A stretch of 64,000 nt of DNA, taken from NCBI RefSeq assembly GCF_003633755.1, contig NZ_RBIL01000002.1, positions 186,001 through 250,000 of the forward strand. Direction: 5' to 3'. The first letter of the stretch is position 1. The number at the start of each line of letters is the position of its first letter. The notes beneath the pieces were generated by a model that saw only the letters and a list, made by a program, of their open reading frames with translations, made no database searches and was not told the DNA's origin. A program made the position numbers and the translations under genes. Below are positions 61,189 through 64,000 of the stretch, piece after piece. This stretch comes from Solirubrobacter pauli (lineage in GTDB: Bacteria > Actinomycetota > Thermoleophilia > Solirubrobacterales > Solirubrobacteraceae).

Positions 61189-61890
61189 TCACCCCCAGAA
61201 TGCGACCAGGGTGATGCAGACGACGATCTCGGTGAGCTTGGCGGTGGCCCCGTAGCCGTCCCCGGTGATGCCGCCGAGGGTGCGCTGGAGCGCCACGGCG
61301 GCGGCCGCGACGGTCGCCGGGGCGGCGATCAGGGCGGGCCAGGCGCCGGCGAGGACGGCGATGGCGGCGGCGATCACGGTGGCCGCGGCGAGCGGCAGCG
61401 CCGTGGGGCGCAGGAGGCTACCCGCGCCGCCCGGCTTGGCCGGCTCGAGGAAGCCCACGGGGAGGATCGCCCAGCGGCTGAGGACGTGCGCGACGATCAG
61501 CGTCTTGACGGCTTCCGTGGTCGGGAGGGCCGCGACGCTGGTGGCGACGAGGGTGATCGCCAGGATCAGCGCGGTCGCCCCGAACGCGCCGACCCGCGGG
61601 TCCTTGAGGATCTCGAGCCTGCGGGCGCGGTCGACGTGCGCGCCGGTGGCGTCGGCGACGTCGGCCAGGCCGTCCTCGTGCAGGGCACCGGTGATGAGCA
61701 CGGCGACGGCGATGGCCAGCAGCGTCGCGGGGAGCGGCGGCAGGGCCTGATCGGCGGCGGCCCTCGTCCCGGCCGCGGCGCCGCCGACGATCAGGCCGAC
61801 GAGCGGGAACGACCAGGCCGCGCGGCTCAGGTCCGGATCCTGGGGCCAGCCGACCGGCAGCCGCGTGAGGAAGGCGAGCGCCGTCCTCAC
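61189..61890 (-). CDS. cobS: Adenosylcobinamide-GDP ribazoletransferase (cobalamin synthase)
   Basis: A 233-residue membrane enzyme joining adenosylcobinamide-GDP to alpha-ribazole. It has [13 protein letters not shown] at the start, the catalytic acidic motif [36 protein letters not shown], and several C-terminal helices. GTG 61890 overlaps the stop of the aminotransferase gene (GTGA). It precedes the riboswitch. Confidence 0.94.
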   Translation of the reverse strand: MRTALAFLTRLPVGWPQDPDLSRAAWSFPLVGLIVGGAAAGTRAAADQALPPLPATLLAIAVAVLITGALHEDGLADVADATGAHVDRARRLEILKDPRVGAFGATALILAITLVATSVAALPTTEAVKTLIVAHVLSRWAILPVGFLEPAKPGGAGSLLRPTALPLAAATVIAAAIAVLAGAWPALIAAPATVAAAAVALQRTLGGITGDGYGATAKLTEIVVCITLVAFWG

Positions 61891-62843
61891 GGGCGGGTGA
61901 GCGCGGCGATCAGGCGGTCGGCGTCCTCGCGGACCGCCACGCGGATGTGCTCGTCGTCGAGGCCGAGGTCCTCGGTCGGGCGGACGGCGATGCCCTCCGC
62001 GCGCAGTCGCTCGGTGGTGCCGGGCGGGACCTTGACCAGGAGGAAGTTCGCGGCTCCGGGATAGACGTGCAGCCCGGCCTGCCGCAGGCGGGCGGCGAGC
62101 GCGGCCCGGTGCGTGGCGGTGCGCTCGATCACGCCGTCGTCCTCGGCGCGCTCGGCCCAGGCGGTCATCGCGGCGAGTGCGAGCGCGTTCACCGGCCATG
62201 CCTGGCGGCGCGCGTCGAGGCGCGCGACGAGGTCGGGCGCGCCGATCAGGTAGCCGGCGCGCAGGCCGGCGATCGAGAACGCCTTGGTGAGGCTGCGCAG
62301 GACGACCGTGTGCTCGCTGCCGGCGACGGACGGCTGCGGGTGGGCGACGAAGTCCATGAAGCTCTCGTCGACCACGAGCGTGCGGTCGGGGCGGGCGAGC
62401 GCGCTCACGGCTTCGGCGCTGTGCAGCGTGCCGGTCGGGTTGCACGGGTTGGTCACGAACAGCAGCGCGACCTCGTCGTCCACCTCGGGCAGCGTGAACG
62501 GCGGCGGGCGGTCGATCAGCGTGGGTGTGCGGCCGTGCGCGCGGAGCGCCGCGCGCGGCTCCCCGAAGGCGGGCATGACGATGCCCGCGGGGCCGTCGAC
62601 GGTCGCCGCGAGCAGCCAGAAGCCCTCCGCAGCGCCGTTGAGCACCAGCACCTGCTCGGGGGCGACGCCGTGACGGGCGGCCAGCGCGGCGCGGGCCTTC
62701 GTCTCGTCCGGGTACGGGCCGATGTTCGCCCAGGCGGCCTGGACGGCGTCCGTGAGCCAGTCGGGCGGCGGGCCGGCGACGACGTTGACGGCGAAGTCCT
62801 CGTCGCCCGGCCGGACCATCTTGTCCCCGTGCGGCGCCTTCAT
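61887..62843 (-). CDS. Cobalamin-pathway PLP aminotransferase/decarboxylase (CobC/CobD)
   Basis: A 318-residue fold-type I PLP enzyme. [39 protein letters not shown] is typical of L-threonine-phosphate decarboxylase-like CobD/CobC proteins. Also present are [21 protein letters not shown] and the PLP-Lys in [20 protein letters not shown]. It would make the (R)-1-amino-2-propanol phosphate linker. In this operon the function is secure, though whether it is called cobC or cobD depends on nomenclature. Overlaps cobU by ATGA. Confidence 0.88.
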   Translation of the reverse strand: MKAPHGDKMVRPGDEDFAVNVVAGPPPDWLTDAVQAAWANIGPYPDETKARAALAARHGVAPEQVLVLNGAAEGFWLLAATVDGPAGIVMPAFGEPRAALRAHGRTPTLIDRPPPFTLPEVDDEVALLFVTNPCNPTGTLHSAEAVSALARPDRTLVVDESFMDFVAHPQPSVAGSEHTVVLRSLTKAFSIAGLRAGYLIGAPDLVARLDARRQAWPVNALALAAMTAWAERAEDDGVIERTATHRAALAARLRQAGLHVYPGAANFLLVKVPPGTTERLRAEGIAVRPTEDLGLDDEHIRVAVREDADRLIAALTRP

Positions 62844-63367
62844 ACAGGCCCAGGGCCTTTATCGAGGTCGAGGGTTCGGCCGGCGACGACGAGCACGACG
62901 CGGTCGGCGTGCTTGGCGAGCGCCTGGTTGGCGTCGCCCAGCAGGTCCAGCCAGCGGCGCGAGGCCGGGTCGGGCGGCACCGGGCCCAGGCCGGCCTCCT
63001 CGGCCACGACGATCACCGGCTCGGGGTGCGCCTGGAGCGCGGCGACGCCCGCGTGCACGATCGGGTCGACCGCGCTCGAGTCGTTGTCGTCGAACGCGCC
63101 GTGGCGGTACATCACGCCCGCGATCCAGACGCCGAGGCCGTCGAGCAGGACAGGGCCACCGGCCTCCTGGAGCGCGGCGCCGAGGTCGTCCTCGACGTTG
63201 ATCGTGCGCCACTCGGGCCCGCGGCGCGCCTGGTGGACGGCGATCCGCTCGCGCATCTCGTCGTCGTTGGCGGTGGCCGTGGCCAGGTACGTGCCGCCGC
63301 TGAGCAACGACTCCGCGTACGAGCTCTTGCCGCTGCGGCGGCCGCCGAGGACGAGCGTGAGGCTCAT
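62840..63367 (-). CDS. cobU: Adenosylcobinamide kinase/guanylyltransferase
   Basis: A 175-residue bifunctional enzyme: P-loop [18 protein letters not shown], then [30 protein letters not shown] with the guanylated His, [13 protein letters not shown], and [32 protein letters not shown]. It phosphorylates adenosylcobinamide and adds GMP. Family length is normal. Overlapping ATGA junctions at both ends place it in the cob operon. Confidence 0.95.
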   Translation of the reverse strand: MSLTLVLGGRRSGKSSYAESLLSGGTYLATATANDDEMRERIAVHQARRGPEWRTINVEDDLGAALQEAGGPVLLDGLGVWIAGVMYRHGAFDDNDSSAVDPIVHAGVAALQAHPEPVIVVAEEAGLGPVPPDPASRRWLDLLGDANQALAKHADRVVLVVAGRTLDLDKGPGPV

Positions 63368-63945
63368 GCGTCGTAGTAGATGAGCGCGTTGACGGCGGCG
63401 ACGGCGACGGCTGAGCCGCCGCGCTCACCACGGTTGGTCACGAACGGCAGGGCCGATTGCGCGAGCGCCTCCTTGGCCTCGCTCGCACCGACGAAGCCGA
63501 CCGGCAGGCCGACGATCAGCGCGGGGTCGGTCGGCGGGTGCTCGAGCAGCTCGAACAGCGCCGTGGGGGCGTTTCCGATCACCCAGACGGCACCGGCCGG
63601 TGCTTCCCGCGTGGCCAGCCGCATCGCGGTCGCCGAGCGGGTCAGACCGGGCTCGGGCGTCTTCGCGCGCGGGTCGTCGAGCGGCACGATCGGCGTGCGG
63701 CTCGTGATGCCGGCCGCCGCCATCCGGGCGTCGCAGTAGACGGGCGCGCCGTTGAGCAACGCCTCGCGGCCCTTCTGCAGCGCGTCCTCGTCGAGCACGA
63801 GGCTGTCGCCGAAGCTCAGGTCGGCCGCGGCGTGGATGACGCGCTCGGCGACCGCGCGCGACAGCGGCGGCAGATGGCTGAGGTCGATCCGCGACCGCAG
63901 GATGCGGTAGCTCTCGACTTCGATCGGATGGATCACTCTGGGCAT
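63364..63945 (-). CDS. cobH: Precorrin-8X methylmutase
   Basis: A 193-residue enzyme that moves the C11 methyl to C12 to give hydrogenobyrinate. [42 protein letters not shown] contains the catalytic His. [25 protein letters not shown] and [16 protein letters not shown] are the other conserved blocks. Its 5' end overlaps the 3' end of a further upstream gene by 13 bp, so the operon extends beyond the window. Confidence 0.96.
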   Translation of the reverse strand: MPRVIHPIEVESYRILRSRIDLSHLPPLSRAVAERVIHAAADLSFGDSLVLDEDALQKGREALLNGAPVYCDARMAAAGITSRTPIVPLDDPRAKTPEPGLTRSATAMRLATREAPAGAVWVIGNAPTALFELLEHPPTDPALIVGLPVGFVGASEAKEALAQSALPFVTNRGERGGSAVAVAAVNALIYYDA

Positions 63946-64000
63946 TCGGCCACCGCGCAGGTCGCGTGTTCGGAACGGGTCTTGGGCACGAGCAGCCGCG
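63933..64000 (-). CDS. C-terminal fragment of the next cobalamin-operon gene
   Basis: Read on the complement, the frame enters from beyond the window as [21 protein letters not shown] and stops at 63933-63935, overlapping the cobH start by 13 bp. The overlap and codon bias support real coding. The fragment is too short to name. Operon position would suit another cobalamin biosynthesis protein such as a precorrin-3B synthase-like or cobaltochelatase gene, but nothing in the 22 residues proves it. Confidence 0.5.
   Translation of the reverse strand, partial: RLLVPKTRSEHATCAVAECPE

Overview
High-GC (about 70% or more) actinobacterial chromosome segment. GTG and occasional TTG starts are frequent, and operons are packed with 4-nt stop/start overlaps. 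Exported proteins carry a 'VSLGGTSYAA'-type N-terminus and a C-terminal module ending in 'TFTLSTT.P', together with mycobacteria-like stress and partner-switch genes. This suggests class Thermoleophilia, order Solirubrobacterales (a Solirubrobacter-like organism). That placement is inference from protein style only. No IS element, prophage, CRISPR array, tRNA or rRNA was seen, so this looks like ordinary core/shell chromosome.

Layout. 1-7.7 kb: DHH phosphoesterase, TauE/SafE permease, nucleotidyltransferase, J-domain protein, lone PAAR protein, AI-2E permease and MFS transporter, DUF2188, TatA. 6.8-12.1 kb: a cyclodeaminase-like gene, then a STAS antagonist under a sigma-B-like promoter and a 1236-residue hybrid kinase/phosphatase. 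12.3-16.5 kb: a giant secreted ThuA/PQQ-dehydrogenase-like/PKD protein, followed by a strong terminator. 16.6-24.3 kb: a TetR-controlled SDR/reductase pair, HAD, NAD synthetase, alditol oxidase-like flavoenzyme, ECF sigma and a membrane partner. 24.3-30.3 kb: AI-2E and GlsB-like membrane proteins, then a tight operon of carboxylate-amine ligase, SRPBCC-like protein, Zn-alcohol dehydrogenase, metallo-beta-lactamase hydrolase and Ogt. 30.3-37.5 kb: exported proteins, a sigma factor with a C-terminal zinc motif, a secreted M1 peptidase, and a GntR-ABC exporter operon. 37.5-53.4 kb: mixed enzymes, two LtrA proteins, a di-iron oxidase/ligase/CDGSH/methyltransferase cluster, a peptidase, a ring-cleavage dioxygenase with AraC regulator, a GlgC-like protein and a transglycosylase. 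53.5-58.7 kb: response regulators and a compact cheA-cheC-cheD-cheY set with an Hpt/regulator pair. 58.7-64 kb: cobalamin genes (cobK, cobF, cbtA, cbtB, cobS, cobC/D, cobU, cobH) with a cobalamin riboswitch inside the operon ahead of cbtBA.

Signals that genes alone do not explain. (1) GGGTAG or GGGTAT lies 9-10 nt before five start codons (5901, 8031, 27020, 42998, 51221) and 13 nt before a sixth (25874), implying a stress-type sigma regulon of leaderless or near-leaderless mRNAs. (2) Two tiny intergenic reading frames at 38779 and 52472 share the motif HQYxxPQV[KR]E[IV]. (3) The same ~115-residue C-terminal module is attached to two unrelated secreted enzymes. (4) The 42998-45885 cluster is a candidate uncharacterised pathway. 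(5) Several clean palindromes sit at regulator/target junctions.
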